Below, piece by piece: positions 22,459 through 34,304 of a stretch of DNA of 64,000 nt. Origin of the DNA: Anadara kagoshimensis (taxonomy: Eukaryota; Mollusca; Bivalvia; Arcoida; Arcidae); the NCBI GenBank assembly GCA_021292105.1, contig CM037867.1, positions 9,552,728 through 9,616,727 of the forward strand. Direction: 5' to 3'. Under the pieces are notes generated by a model, which was not told the origin of the DNA, ran no database searches, and worked only from the letters and a program-made list of their open reading frames with translations. Numbering within the stretch: position 1 is the stretch's first letter; every line of letters begins with the position of its first letter. Position numbers and translations under genes: made by a program.

Positions 22459-22635
22459 AGTCAAACCCGTCTTTAAAGGCAACCCAAGGGAACCAGTAAA
22501 AGTGCCCTTTATGGGCAGTTGGCCTTTATATACAGCTTCAAATAAAATGAATAAGAAAAATCGGGATACAATGATACTGGCCTTTATAAACAGGTGGCCC
22601 ATATATAGAGGTGTTTTTTAAGTCAGGTTGGACTG
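22459..22635. mobile_element. Tc1/mariner-type MITE, copy 2
   Basis: Same body as 4674-4851 (gcaacccaagggaaccagta, tggcctttatatacag, ggcctttataaacaggtggc) with ends GTCAAACCCG and CAGGTTGGACTG; TA follows the right end. More diverged than copy 1. Confidence 0.8.
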
Positions 22636-22706
22636 TACAGCATAGTAACGTTTATAGAGGTCATTTGGAACGATTCAATCTCTGGACCGGGTAATGTAGT
22701 TCTTAA

Positions 22707-23032
22707 TTACAACTGCGGTGTTCAGTTAGCAGAGTGCCCGCTTAGTAAGTGAGAGGTCGTGGGTTCGAATTCCGACCGAGTCTGTCCCAAGACTTATCGA
22801 CCTCCGACTGAGTCTGACCCAAGATTTAAAAGTGAGTTGTGACTGTTCTTTCGCCAAGCACTCGGCATTACAAAATAAAAGTCATGGTTGTTTCGGATGG
22901 GAAATAAATTATCTCCCGTGTCACGGAATGTCGTCAGCGCAACACACAGGCAAAATATTATATACCTTTGCCTATAGCTTCAAACCATTCGATATAAGTG
23001 AAATATTCTTGACTGCGACGTTAAACACAAAC
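22707..23032 (+). repeat. tRNA-derived SINE, full-length reference copy
   Basis: The head carries an A-box-like tagcagagtgcc at 22727-22738 and a B box gggttcgaattcc at 22761-22773, spaced as in a tRNA-type Pol III promoter. The body follows: ctttcgccaagcactcggca, agtcatggttgtttcggatg, gtcagcgcaacacacaggc, ataagtgaaatattcttgac and gacgttaaacac. Reverse or partial copies are at 1061, 10862, 12195, 19062 and 30080. No gene product. Confidence 0.9.
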
Positions 23033-23098
23033 TGCTCTGTATCTTCTGGTTGCGTTTTAACGAAATTAAACTGCAAGTACACGAATTACTACGTGGCC

Positions 23099-23268
23099 TA
23101 AATCGCCCAAGTGGCACAGAACGTAGTATAGGTACCGACCGAAATCGCTCATGTGGCTCAGAACGTAGTATAGGTACCGGCCAAATCGCCCAAGTGGCTC
23201 ATAATATAGTAAATGTATGGGCCTAAATCGCCCAAGTGGCACAGAACGTGGTATAGGTACCGGCCGAA
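23099..23268. repeat. 42-bp tandem repeat, 4 copies
   Basis: Unit: aaatcgcccaagtggcacag, aacgtagtataggtaccgac, cg. The third copy is the most diverged (ataatatagtaaatgtatgg). Confidence 0.9.
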
Positions 23269-23550
23269 ATCGATTGTTGGACCATAACAATTTAGACATG
23301 GGCTTGCCACTGTACCAAGTTATACCCCCCGATCGTTCGTGCGGGCTACCGGTATTATTTCAATTGGATATGAAATCATTATCGTTTTTCCAAAACGTCC
23401 TTAGAATTTAAAAAGAATTAAACTGTTTTCTAGTTTATACCTTTTGTATAAACAACTTTTTGATAAAGAGGTTCACTTTCAATCCGTCGGGTACGATTTC
23501 CGTATCCGAAATGTTTTTTTTTTCATGGGTATTAAATATATATTACTTCG

Positions 23551-23604
23551 TAATAATAATAAGAATAAGAAAAAGAAGAAGAAGAAGAAAAAGAAGAAGA
23601 AGGC
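23551..23604. repeat. purine (AAG/AAT)n microsatellite
   Basis: aataataataagaataagaa grading into (aag)n. Lys-rich or Ser-rich frames through it are artefacts. Confidence 0.9.
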
Positions 23605-23771
23605 ATACTTACTCCATCAGGTAGGTGGCGTAGGTACTGTCTAAACACTTGTACTTCGTCTCGACGCCATCTATGAAACCCCCGTCTGACAAGGTGGGTG
23701 TATTGATTTGCTGCTATCCGTCTTTTCACTCTTGCCATATACTGTCTTTATGAACAGATTTTGCTGAAGGT

Positions 23772-23977
23772 TATTCTGCGCATGTTACAGACGCGGATCC
23801 AAACAAGGGCACATCCGGCCTGTGCCCCCCCCCCCTAAATTTTTGCAGCCTCTTCACCACACTATAACATGGGGCAAGGACTGCATGTTCTATATAGCTG
23901 TTGTACCCAAACACAAATAAGAAATTTGTCGGTGTGCCCCCTCCCCCCAACATAGAATCCTGGATCCGCCAGTGTTA
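23772..23977. repeat. dispersed-repeat-like patch with cytosine run
   Basis: Bounded by cgcggatccaaacaagggc and aatcctggatccgccagtg, a loose inverted repeat around ggatcc, with a run of twelve or more C at about 23825. Probably a decayed element; no second copy in the window. Confidence 0.4.
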
Positions 23978-24263
23978 AATTGTATTCCATAAATTAAGAT
24001 TCGACTCTTAGTTATTCAAAATATAAGGATATCTTGTATCTACATGTATATCTTTTGTTACAATAATAACACATTTTATTGAAAGTTAGAACGTACATCC
24101 CAATGTGTCTTGCTGATTTCTTCCGCCATGGATTTCAACATAGTGTTTCGAGAGGGGACTGTGGTATCTATAATGGTGGTAATTGAACTGACATATAGTT
24201 ATCATTTAAATACGTATGTTATGAAATAAAATATGAAAAAAAATCGTTACTCTTTTCTTGTAG

Positions 24264-25575
24264 ATATGCAAAGACGTTTATTGCAAATAAAATAGGAACA
24301 ATTGGTGCTAACTCACGGGTCCATATGTGGTTAAAGCAAGGACAACTAACCATAAAGGAATTTAAGGGATTTGTTGCAGTAATTCTGAACATGGGTCTCA
24401 TACGAAAACCGACGTTAGAACAATACTGGAGAGTCAGCAGTAAGAGCCAGGTTACACCTTGGTTTCGAGAAATGTTCTCTCGAAATCGATTTCAGTTGAT
24501 TCTGAAATTTTTGCATGTGGTCAATAACAATCAGATTCCTTCGAAAGGACAACCAGGGTATAGCCCCGATGCCAAATTTAAGCCGGTGGTAGATCATTTT
24601 AACATGCGGTCAAAATATTTATATAAACCGTCACAGAAACTTTCCATTGACGAGTCTTTGGTTGCCTGCAAAGCTAGATTAATCATGACACAATACATTC
24701 CTTCAAAATCATCGAAGTTTGGAATAAAATTTTGGATGCTGGTTGAATCAATGAGTGGATTTTTGTGCCGTATTATCACATATAGAGGAAAGGAATATGA
24801 CCCTGTTCCCCGGCATCATCTGCAAGGCAGTGATGTAATTCTTAACTTACTGGGACAGTCAGATCTTTTGAACCAGCAATATCATGTTTACTGTGACAGC
24901 TTCTTTTCTTCGATTGACATTGCAACACGTTTAGCAAGACTTGGTACATATTTTACGGGCACCTTACGGAAAAACAGACCAATGCCAGTTGTTATCAAGA
25001 ACGCTGACTTGTCTCCAGACACATCGGTCTTTATGCGTCGAGGAGATTTGCTTGCAGTGGCTTACAGACAATCCAATAAAAAACCAGTAAGATTGATAAG
25101 CACGTACCATAGCGCAAAAGTATCGACCGGGAACAAGCCATAGATAGTTGCAAAATACAACAAGTACATGGGTGGTGTAGACTTAAACGATATGTTGACA
25201 AGTTTTTACACTGACAAAAGGAAATCTTTGAAAATGTGAAAGAAAATTGTGTTTAACCTCATTCAAAGGATGATCATTAATGCATACGTACTCTATACCC
25301 AAAACACCTCGAACAATCCTATTAAATCACGCTTAAGATTCACAGAATGCATTATTGATTCACTTTCTGCAGATTACAATATCGACAGACCATCACAACT
25401 TCGAAGACGTACCCGCGTGGCTGTAGAGTTGCGTAAAACAAAAAATCCAAAAGACTGTGGAGTATGCTCTAATCGATCTAGGGTTCAACGGAAGAGAACA
25501 AGATATTCATGTATAACGTGTGGTAGGGGCGTACATCCTTTATGTTCTAAACGACATCATTGTATTGAAGAATGA
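24264..25575 (+). pseudogene. piggyBac transposase with two in-frame stops
   Basis: One plus-strand frame from an acceptor-like tcttttcttgtag at 24262 to TGA/TAG-free end at 25575 encodes a piggyBac (DDE_Tnp_1_7) transposase, an enzyme that cuts and pastes DNA at TTAA. Visible parts: the N-terminal catalytic-domain lead (LTIKEFKGFVAVILNMGLIR), first Asp in LSIDESLVACKAR, second Asp in YCDSFFSSID, third Asp in NKYMGGVDLNDML, and the C-terminal Cys-rich finger CGVC...CITC...HPLC...HHC. Only two lesions are seen, both nonsense and in the same frame: TAG at 25141-25143 and TGA at 25237-25239 (at a position where the family has Trp). The N-terminal part before 24264 is not found, so it is also 5' truncated or has an upstream exon. 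Recently inactivated. Confidence 0.92.
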
Positions 25576-26091
25576 TTAGAACACAATTCCAATCCCGTTA
25601 GTGTTTGTGCCAATTAGTTGTAACATTGCGAAAGTTAGAACTTTTCATCTATTTTGATTTACATGAATATACATGTAGATAATATAAATGAAACATAATT
25701 ATTCATGGAACATAAACATTTAATTAAGGATAAAAGAGTCACAATTATAATTATTTATGTTCTTTTTAAGTATTAAATACGATGTGGTGAATAAATCCGA
25801 CTGAAGTGACCAACACTGTATATACATTGATTCATTTCATGCAGTATTTATTGAACTACAGCCGACATGATAGTAAACTGAATCATAACGTAAAAATTTA
25901 AATCACAAATAAATCTTTATCAGTCTCTGAAATTTGAATTTTGTAAATTATTTTATCGAAGATTTGCCAAAAATTAACCACAAAATTTATTCTTCACACC
26001 CATAAGTTGTATGTACTGATTGTTGCATTACATGAAGGCAGGTGCATGTGTAGGAAAACATGATTTATTTATTTTATTTTATTGAGTTATT

Positions 26092-26146
<55 letters not shown>

Positions 26147-26335
26147 TTTTTTCTATTGTGTGCTGGGAATAAATCGTTAAAAGTAGCAGTTGTAGAAAAG
26201 ACGCACTGATTTGACAATGACGCAATGGTTTCTTCAATTTGTGCACACTGTAAAATGACAACGTCATCATTTATAGTGACGTCACAAATACGCCATGGCA
26301 ATTTTGAACTTTTCCCGTGGCAGTGAAAGGGTTAA
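25576..26335. mobile_element. 3' untranslated part and right end of the piggyBac element
   Basis: The right terminus is probably GGCAGTGAAAGGG-TTAA at 26332-26335. Just inside lie TGACGTCA-type motifs (aacgtcatcatttatagtga at about 26260), as in the MITEs at 7892 and 14810. A (TTTA)n tract runs from about 26063 to 26152. No matching left terminus TTAACCCTTTC was found upstream of 24264. Confidence 0.6.
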
Positions 26336-26585
26336 CGCAGGGTATGCTACTACGTCATCAGAATAGAATGTCTATAATTAGAATGGGTCATTCCCAACTT
26401 CGTATAGGCGGCAGTGGGCTTAACATATCGTTTCAAAAACAGTGGTATGGAAAGTGCAAAAGGACGCCGGCCATTTTCCGTGAATACTTTTGGCATGAGA
26501 CTGTAATTTCAAATCAATAAAATATGATTATTAGATTAATTTTAATCTTTGGATCAAACTAAAAACACCGAATCCGTTTGGTTTT

Positions 26586-26900
26586 TTGGTGATGAAGCAA
26601 TTTCGGTTATTTAAGACTAACCATTTTGGCATTTACACAATACATTTTAAAAATTGTTTGAAGATTAAGGAAAGGTCGTTAAAATGTCGTTTTTGGTATA
26701 TAACCAGATTTTCCCGTCCAACATTCAGTCTTAATTTCTATTCAGATTGTACACCTGTATTCATATTCGAAAAACTCTCCACCACTAACTGGGTCTGTAT
26801 GACAAACGTGATGACTTCAATTTTGCTATTTTCAACTTTCCTTTTCTATGTTGCAATATACCTGCTTCGTCTGCTTATGGTTAACTTGTTTCACATTTAA
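26586..26900 (+). pseudogene. fragment sharing a transmembrane segment with 55244-55669
   Basis: The last 30 codons (CMTNVMTSILLFSTFLFYVA, then IYLLRLLMVNLFHI) match, at the DNA level, the transmembrane end of the minus-strand fragment at 55669-55244 (atgacaaacgtgatgacttc), and both then run into repeat B. The N-terminal two thirds of this frame are unlike that fragment and may be chance. Either a captured terminal exon of a membrane-protein gene or a longer version of repeat B. Confidence 0.4.
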
Positions 26901-26965
26901 TATGCTATAGCAGAGATTGTTCTCAATAGGGGAACTTTATATACAACGAAGCTAGCTGCTTACAA
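26890..26965 (-). repeat. repeat B, fragment
   Basis: atgctatagcagagattgtt, aggggaactttatatacaac, gctgcttacaaata. Confidence 0.7.
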
Positions 26966-27070
26966 ATAAGTAAACAACAATACCACCGTGGCTAGTGAAA
27001 TAAAATAACATCACTATGGTGTAAAAATAAAATGTTTCTGTGCCTCATTCATAATAAAATGATTACAGTC

Positions 27071-27323
27071 ATAACTAGAAAAACTGTGCCACAAGCTCAC
27101 AAAAAATACCCCCGCTTTTTTAAAATTTTTAAATAGGAGGTGCACATCTACATTATATATCACAAATATTGTGTGAAAGTTTCATGAAAATCCATTGAAG
27201 GGTTTAGGAGGAGTTGCGGATAAGAAATAGGTACCATAAGGTGTAACGAAAGCACGTACGGACACACGGACGGACACCCCTATCACTATATACCCCCCCA
27301 CTTTTTAAGCGGGGGCTATAATT
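27071..27323 (+). repeat. repeat E, copy 2
   Basis: ctcacaaaaaatacccccgc at the left and tttttaagcgggggctataa at the right, with gtgaaagtttcatgaaaatc and cacggacggacacc between, the same plan as 18133-18369. Confidence 0.75.
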
Positions 27324-27408
27324 ATGCTGTTTTACCAAATTAAGTAATAATCGAAATCAAACTATGGTATGTTTTGAATAAACTGGTTGCATTACTAGCA
27401 AAACAATA

Positions 27409-28595
27409 CGAGGGCAAGTCAATTAAAGGCCAGCCTAACTTATTTCCACATATTCTTTTTCGATGCAATCGACATCTGTTGCACTTAGATCAATGGTGTT
27501 CGAGTGCCATCAGCCCCGAACTGAAAAATCAAGGTCCTTTTAATTGACCCAATCCTCAAATGTCATCACGACTTCTTTGTTTGTCAGACCGAACATGATG
27601 TTTGTCAATTTTGGGAAAAGGAAGAAGTTGCTAGGAGCTATGACAAGCCACTAGACTGAATGTGATACTTATTTATACTTGTTCCACTCTACAACATTCA
27701 TGGCAGCTTTGCAAGTGTTTACTCTGACGCTGCATTTCCTATTACAGCAAAACACCGTTAAAGAGTTTACCTGTTTTACGGATGGCGGTTCTCAGCTGAC
27801 CTAGCAAGTTTGCGTAGTACATTCCAGTCATTGTAGTTCTCTTAGGCAAAAAGTTCATTAAATTAACACCTTATGCGTGAAAAAATACTGTGGCCATCAC
27901 CTTGCCATCACTGGCCACTTTGAGCTTTATTCTTTGGTTCATTGTAATCAACCGAAATCTCATTTACAGTCACCAGACGTAAAAGAATATAATCTTTTGA
28001 CCTAAAACGCTTCATCAAGGCGCTGCATACTGATGATCTGGTTGCAATTTGCTTATCGCTAAGGAATTTGGGGTCTCAAATTGTTGTTAATTTGCGCATA
28101 CCTAAACAATATGTAAGATTGTTAAAACGCTATCATGTAAAATACTTAGTGCCTGTGCTGTTTCTTCCACCTGAATTCAAAGTATTACAGATCCCAAACT
28201 TTGATACACAATTCTTTGTCCGTGACTTCTAGTGGTTGTCCAAACCTTGCTTCATCGTTTACAGATGTTCTACAACGTTTATTTTACCCATGCCCAGAAT
28301 TTATCTTGAGCATAAGATGGTGCAGGAGATCCATAAACATCTACTAAATCGCTTTATATTATTCTTTTGTCATACGGCATTACAGCACTGAACGTTAGAT
28401 GAAAAGCATGCCTTCTGCATCACTAGCCATCATTGACATTCAATATATCATTAAAGAATGACTCAATGCGCGTGTAAGTTTGTATCCAGATATGAAACAT
28501 GTATTGTATTGAAACAAGGCACGGAACTCATGAACGTGTCTGGGAATTGAAAACGTGATAAGCGGGTAACTAATTTACTCGCCCTTGCATCTTAA
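27409..28595 (-). pseudogene. mariner-family transposase pseudogene
   Basis: Read on the minus strand, 28260-28170 gives SVNDEARFGQPLEVTDKEL (linker after the helix-turn-helix) and about 27910-27760 gives KVMATVFFHA, a stop, then GVNLMNFLPKRTTMTGMYYA and NLLGQLRTAIRKT, the segment downstream of the second catalytic Asp in mariner transposases. Left end acgagggcaagtcaattaa and right end (reverse) gcaagggcgagtaaatta are imperfect inverted repeats. Many stops and frameshifts: long dead. The relic nested at 12779-13413 is the same family. Confidence 0.8.
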
Positions 28596-28739
28596 AGCAT
28601 GCATCAAACATATTCTGTTACAAAGTGCAAAGTAAGTTTCGTTTTAAGATTTAACAATTTTGCCTCGATAAAATTGCTCAGGTACATGCATTTGTTTGTA
28701 TTAATAATTAAAGAATAAATGAAACATTATTTCAAAGGC

Positions 28740-28940
28740 AATTACCAACATCTCGAGTCACGTACAATTACTCATTATTCCCATGGCCGGAAAGAGCGGA
28801 AGTTCAACACGTTGCCACCAAAAATACCAGTTTCAACAACCACAGTGGACTTTAGACGGCAATTAAGTGGTCTGCCTTTGGACCACAGGACCCCTCTCTA
28901 TGTAAAAATGATACTAGATGTTGTTATGTACATCGTATGA
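28740..28940 (+). pseudogene. possible LINE C-terminal tail
   Basis: The frame GRKERKFNTLPPKIPVSTTT, then VDFRRQLSGLPL, resembles the conserved (W)N-x-LP ... F-x-x-x-L end of many non-LTR polymerase ORFs. No RT is upstream. Confidence 0.35.
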
Positions 28941-29317
28941 AGGATCCTACTCGGTAATAAGAACAAAAGAAGAAAATAACTGAATTTAAGATTTTATTGA
29001 CTTCTTATAAGTTGATATTTGTTCCAAGTGGTTAAATATGTTCTCAATTTGAATATTAATTGACGGATAACTATGCCGATATTGTAACCTTTTCTCAACA
29101 TTAGGTGTTTAAAAATGTACGAATGTCTTTTAAAGTATCATTTTTTTGTAAAACGCTCTGTTTTCCTGAAAATCTGTTCAAAAAAAGTTTACTTTTCAAA
29201 TATAGATCTTGGTATTAACTGCGAATCCTAACAATAATGAAGCAATAAGTGGGTCCTCCTATATGAAAGGTCAAGTTGATAGACCAATAATCATATTCAC
29301 TGTTTATATAAACCTGT

Positions 29318-29695
29318 TTCTCCTGCTTATGGTGTATTTGTTTCCCAATTAATACGTATGGTAGAGCTTGTTCCCACTACGGGGACTTTGTACAACGAAG
29401 TAGACTGCTTGCAAATAAAATGTTGACTCAGGAATATTGCAAGCCTAGGCTTATCAAGGCCCTCAAAACGTTTTATGGTCGTCATCACAGTATTGTTGAT
29501 AAGTTTGACGTCTCATAGTTCAATGTTCCTTTCACACAATTTTGATTACACACGTGGCGGGAGAAGCTAAATAAACAGGAGGTGCTTACCCTTCCGGAGC
29601 ACCCGGCCTCACTTCCCTGGTGGAATTTCACGTGTCTAACTTGTCAGTTCCTAAGTTTTTACTTTGGTTCTTGATTGTGATTCGGACATGGATTA
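29318..29695 (-). repeat. repeat B, near full-length reverse copy
   Basis: tctcctgcttatggtgtatt, aatacgtatggtagagcttg, gcaagcctaggcttatcaag, gtcgtcatcacagtattgtt, aaacaggaggtgcttaccct, agcacccggcctcacttccc, tgattcggacatggatt. Little diverged from 3837-4253. Confidence 0.88.
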
Positions 29696-30079
29696 ATATG
29701 TTTGTTTTTGATTACCTACCGAAATAGAACAGACGATACATATATACTGCATTGATATTTTATCGTCAGTTGTCTTATGACGCCTGTCATACATTTTGTT
29801 TGTGTTTCATCTTGATGGCTTTGTTCAGCAGCAACAACATCTTGTATCTCACATCACCTTCATTTGAATGTCAAACTATTTTGGACAGACCCTAGTGTGA
29901 AAATGCGTTAGCAGATTAGCTTGCCGAAACTCAGTATTTTGCTTCAGGTTCTCAGGTTTTTAAAAACAAAATTACATGCATCTACTTGTGGCTCAGGAAT
30001 TCTAAAATGTAGATAAATTACTAACAGTTCAAATAAGCATGTTCATTGTTTCCCTGTTATACATATGATTGATTGATAG

Positions 30080-30225
30080 AATGGGGTTAAACACCCCAGT
30101 CAAGAATATTTCACTTATATGGAGACAATGGAGACTTCACTAGCTATAGATCAAGTAGCCTTGCATTGGTCTCAGGACAATGTGAATTGACACGGGGCAT
30201 CAGTTTTTAAGGTCTCTTCCGATAC
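30080..30225 (-). repeat. tRNA-derived SINE body fragment, minus strand
   Basis: gggttaaacaccccagtcaa, gaatatttcacttatatgga, gacacggggcatcagttttt, aaggtctcttccgata. Confidence 0.75.
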
Positions 30226-30513
30226 ATTACGGACAACTACAATAACTCGTCGTATATGATGAAATAGACACTCATATATATATATTATCAAAGGAAATTG
30301 CTCCATTTAATCTGACAAAAGTAAAGTTTGCACACACATTCCTATAAATAATATTGTTTATTTCAGCCCCTTTTAAGAAGTTTTGAATTTATTGTTCTTC
30401 GTGTCTATTGATTTGTACAAGAGCTGTCTATTCTTCTGCAACATATCTTCAACTATACCAAAATTGATATTATCTATTCATGTTCGATTTGAACCAAACA
30501 GTAGAAAGGTAAT

Positions 30514-30698
30514 TGTTATGATAATATATATCATAATAATAACTAAGCCATGTTAACTGTGCAACCACGTGTCCTGTTTACTTGCATAACATCTACAGAC
30601 TGACTAACGTCATCTACAGTATATAACTGACGTCACACATACGTCATACACCATACGTCACATCATACACACATCTATACAGGGACCATATCACAACA
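30514..30698 (-). repeat. 3' LTR of the gypsy element (185 bp)
   Basis: In element sense it begins TGTTGTGATATGG and ends ATCATAACA, a TG...CA LTR with inverted ends tgttgtgat/atcataaca. It contains ctgacgtcacacatacgtca, a CRE-like cluster that may serve the promoter (inference). The only difference seen from the 5' LTR is c versus a at about 30680. Confidence 0.95.
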
Positions 30699-30708
30699 TC
30701 TCCCCTTT
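30699..30708 (-). other. polypurine tract of the gypsy element
   Basis: In element sense AAAGGGGAGA lies directly before the 3' LTR, the usual primer for plus-strand DNA synthesis. Confidence 0.85.
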
Positions 30709-30872
30709 CAAGCTAAGCAAAACTCACACGATGCTTTAACAGATAATTAAAATAATTGAATTAAACTAATGACTAACTGTCCTGAAAGTAGTATGAAAGT
30801 CTACAAAACACAAACTGGAATATAACTGTCAATAATCACTAACATAAAGAAATAAAGTGTTCATAAATCCAA

Positions 30873-32468
30873 TCATTTTGGTTTGTTAATAATCCGACCA
30901 CTTTTAGTTTTTACAATCGGTGACGATGTATTAGATTCATTACATACATTCGAACTTGGTTTATCACTCACACTATCTGACGAGTCACTATACGAACTAG
31001 CATCACACTGAGGTTGAGGATCTTGGGACAAAGTTTGAGATTCTTGCGTAATATTTTGATCTGAACCCGATTTGCTAGTTGCCTGAATATGTTTCCGATT
31101 TCGAACAAACGAACCGTGTGGCGTTTCGACGGTATATTGACGACGGTCGTAATCAGTTTTAGTTACTATTCCCGTTTCTCTCCAAAGTTTTTCGTCGTCT
31201 AATTTAACACGGACTTGATCACCCGTTTCAAGTTCTGGTAACAGTTTTGCCGAATAACGTCGGTCATGATAATACCTCGATCGCGATTTTGCGTATTCAT
31301 CATTTTGTCTGACACCGCTTAAACTTGGCCATTTAGGTTTTAAACGCTTTGCCAAAACTGGTAGTGTGGTACGAATTTGTCTTCCCATTATAAGTTGAGA
31401 TGGACTAAATCCCGTTGCCGCAACTGTAGTCGATCGATACGTCATTAGCGCTAAAAATATGTCATTCTTTGCTAAAATTTTCTTAGCAATTTTAACCGCG
31501 CTTTCCGCCTCACCGTTAGACTGCGGATAGTGGGGACTACTAAATGATTGTCTGAAATTACAGTCGTTCGCGAATTGCTTGAATTCGTTTGCGGTAAACT
31601 GTGTACCGTTGTCTGAAACTAGCTCTTTCGGAACACCCCAACGAGCAAAAATATTTTTAAGCTTCGCAATAACCTGACAACATGTGATGTTGGACAAATG
31701 CGCTATTTTTAAATATCTTGAAAAGTAATCCATTACGACTAAATATCGTTGCTTATTGAATTCCAGAAGATCTGCTGAAATTTTCTGCCACGGTCTATCT
31801 GGTAACGGTGTAGATTTTAAAGGCTCGCGAGTTTGCGAAGATTTATGAATTTGGCAAAATTTACACGCTTCAACTGTGGCCTTAATATCTTGGCTTATTC
31901 CGGGCCACCAAACGCACGATTTTGCGCGTTCTCGACATTTGGTTAGACCAAAATGACCTTCGTGTATCGTGTTAAACGTTTCGGTACGCAGCGAACTTGG
32001 TATTAGTATTCGATCTTGATACAAAATTAGTCCATTCGCAACGGATAGATCATTACGAAACACGTAATATTCTCGAATACTATTCGGTACAGATTGTCGG
32101 CGATCTGGCCATCCAGATTTAATCATGACAGTTACTTGAACGAGACTTTGATCCTCAGCAGTCGCTTTTTTAATGGCGTCAAGTTTGGTGTCGCTAGCAG
32201 GCCAATTTTGCTCAACCGAACGAACGTACAAATCCACTGGTTCCGACAATTCCGCATCTACGCAACCTAGCGGACTTCGTGAAAGAGTATCCGGAACAAC
32301 TAAGTATTTACCTGCGATATGTTCGGCTTTACAATTAAATCTGCGGAGTCGCATTAGAAGACGTTGGCATCTCAATGGTGTACGATCTAAATCTTGTGTG
32401 TTAATCAACGGTACTAACGGCTTATGATCGGTTAAGAGTCGGAAACTGTCCAGAACAAAAAAAAACAA
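30873..32468 (-). CDS. gypsy RNase H end plus integrase, intact frame (duplicate copy 1)
   Basis: 531 codons. The first part ([17 protein letters not shown]) is the end of RNase H. The zinc-binding HHCC region follows (HEGH...CKFC around residues 165-210), then the integrase DDE core: Asp in [11 protein letters not shown], Asp in [13 protein letters not shown], Glu in [11 protein letters not shown], then a chromo/GPY-like beta region and a Ser/Asp-rich tail ending GRIINKPK. Integrase inserts the cDNA into the genome. The frame is open to its natural stop, but its 5' side (32469-32680) has indels and is preceded by copy 2, so it is not continuous with gag-RT. Confidence 0.92.
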   Translation of the reverse strand: MFFFVLDSFRLLTDHKPLVPLINTQDLDRTPLRCQRLLMRLRRFNCKAEHIAGKYLVVPDTLSRSPLGCVDAELSEPVDLYVRSVEQNWPASDTKLDAIKKATAEDQSLVQVTVMIKSGWPDRRQSVPNSIREYYVFRNDLSVANGLILYQDRILIPSSLRTETFNTIHEGHFGLTKCRERAKSCVWWPGISQDIKATVEACKFCQIHKSSQTREPLKSTPLPDRPWQKISADLLEFNKQRYLVVMDYFSRYLKIAHLSNITCCQVIAKLKNIFARWGVPKELVSDNGTQFTANEFKQFANDCNFRQSFSSPHYPQSNGEAESAVKIAKKILAKNDIFLALMTYRSTTVAATGFSPSQLIMGRQIRTTLPVLAKRLKPKWPSLSGVRQNDEYAKSRSRYYHDRRYSAKLLPELETGDQVRVKLDDEKLWRETGIVTKTDYDRRQYTVETPHGSFVRNRKHIQATSKSGSDQNITQESQTLSQDPQPQCDASSYSDSSDSVSDKPSSNVCNESNTSSPIVKTKSGRIINKPK

Positions 32469-34304
32469 CCTATCAGATACCTCTCGAATTGTTCACAAGC
32501 AAAGACTGGACAGCTTAGACATTCCTTATCAATCTGCGCGTACTTTACTTCCGATTCGTTCAATGTCCTCGAACAAAAACGCGACAGGTTTCAATTCCTC
32601 GCGTGCAACTGGAAAAGTGCAGCCCCAAGACCATAACTACTCGCGTCCGCACTGACAACTGTCGGTTTACTGATATCATAATATATCATGATATCGTAAT
32701 ATTTTGATCTGAACCCGATTTGCTAGTTGCCTAAATATGTTTCCGATTTCGAACAAACGAACCGTGTGGCGTTTCGACGGTATATTGACGACGGTCGTAA
32801 TCAGTTTTAGTTACTATTCCCGTTTCTCTCCAAAGTTTTTCGTCGTCTAATTTAACACGGACTTGATCACCCGTTTCAAGTTCTGGTAACAGTTTTGCCG
32901 AATAACGTCGGTCATGATAATACCTCGATCGCGATTTTGCGTATTCATCATTTGTCTGACACCGCTTAACTTGGCCATTTAGGTTTTAAACGCTTTGCCA
33001 AAACTGGTAGTGTGGTACGAATTTGTCTTCCCATTATAAGTTGAGATGGACTAAATCCCGTTGCCGCAACTGTAGTCGATCGATACTCATTAGCGCTAAA
33101 AATATGTCATTCTTTGCTAAAATTTTCTTAGCAATTTTAACCGCGCTTTCCGCCTCACCGTTAGACTGCGGATAGTGGGGACTACTAAATGATTGTCTGA
33201 AATTACAGTCGTTCGCGAATTGCTTGAATTCGTTTGCGGTAAACTGTGTACCGTTGTCTGAAACTAGCTCTTTCGGAACACCCCAACGAGCAAAAATATT
33301 TTTAACCTTCGCAATAACCTGACAACATGTGATGTTGGACAAATGCGCTATTTCTAAATATCTTGAAAGTAATCCATTACGACTAATATCGTTGCTTATT
33401 GAATTCCAGAAGATCTGCTGAAATTTTGCCACGGTCTATCTGGTAACGGTGTAGATTTTAAAGGCTCGCGAGTTTGCGAAGATTTATGAATTTGGCAAAA
33501 TTTACACGCTTCAACTGTGGCCTTAATATCTTGGCTTATTCCGGGCCACCAAACGCACGATTTTGCGCGTTCTCGACATTTGGTTAGACCAAAATGACCT
33601 TCGTGTATCGTGTTAAACGTTTCGGTACGCAGCGAACTTGGTATTAGTATTCGATCTTGATACAAAATTAGTCCATTCGCAACGGATAGATCATTACGAA
33701 ACACGTAATATTCTCGAATACTATTCGGTACAGATTGTCGGCGATCTGGCCATCCAGATTTAATCATGACAGTTACTTGAACGAGACTTTGATCCTCAGC
33801 AGTCGCTTTTTTAATGGCGTCAAGTTTGGTGTCGCTAGCAGGCCAATTTTGCTCAACCGAACGAACGTACAAATCCACTGGTTCCGACAATTCCGCATCT
33901 ACGCAACCTAGCGGACTTCGTGAAAGAGTATCCGGAACAACTAAGTATTTACCTGCGATATGTTCGGCTTTACAATTAAATCTGCGGAGTCGCATTAGAA
34001 GACGTTGGCATCTCAATGGTGTACGATCTAAATCTTGTGTGTTAATCAACGGTACTAACGGCTTATGATCGGTTAAGAGTCGGAAACTGTCCAGAACTAT
34101 CAGATACCTCTCGAATTATTCACAAGCAAAGACTGACGCTAGACATTCCTTTTCAATCTGCGCGTACTTTACTTCCGATTCGTTCAATGTCCTCGAACAA
34201 AACGCGACAGGTTTCAATTCCTCGCCGTGCAACTGGAAAAGTGCAGCCCCAAGACCATAACTACTCGCGTCCGCACTGACAACTGTCGGTTTACTGATAT
34301 CATA
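31048..34304 (-). repeat. internal tandem duplication of the integrase region (2 x 1.6 kb)
   Basis: 31048-32680 (copy 1) and 32696-34304 (copy 2) are direct repeats joined by about 15 bases of filler (atatatcatgatatc). Differences are few and most are single-base gaps, for example in the homopolymer stretches at 32950-33430. Copy 2 is the one continuous with the reverse transcriptase; copy 1 carries the unique 3' end. Confidence 0.93.
33034..34115 (-). pseudogene. gypsy RNase H-integrase, broken (duplicate copy 2)
   Basis: Continues the RT frame from 34115 after one nonsense codon at 34116-34118 (copy 1 has a Gln codon there). 34049-33396 carries the end of RNase H and the HHCC zinc-binding region. 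A frameshift near 33400-33432 moves the DDE core to another frame (33432-33034), and further single-base gaps near 32955-33090 break it again. As sequenced it cannot make integrase. Confidence 0.9.

Noticed and set aside
22707-22790. tRNA gene
   Set aside because: A and B boxes are present but the cloverleaf does not close and the sequence continues into the SINE body.
23444-23738. Lys-rich and Ser-rich frames on both strands
   Set aside because: Both are readings of the AAG microsatellite.
32173-32427. 84-codon plus-strand frame, also at 33814-34068
   Set aside because: Antisense shadow of the gypsy RNase H/integrase, duplicated with it.
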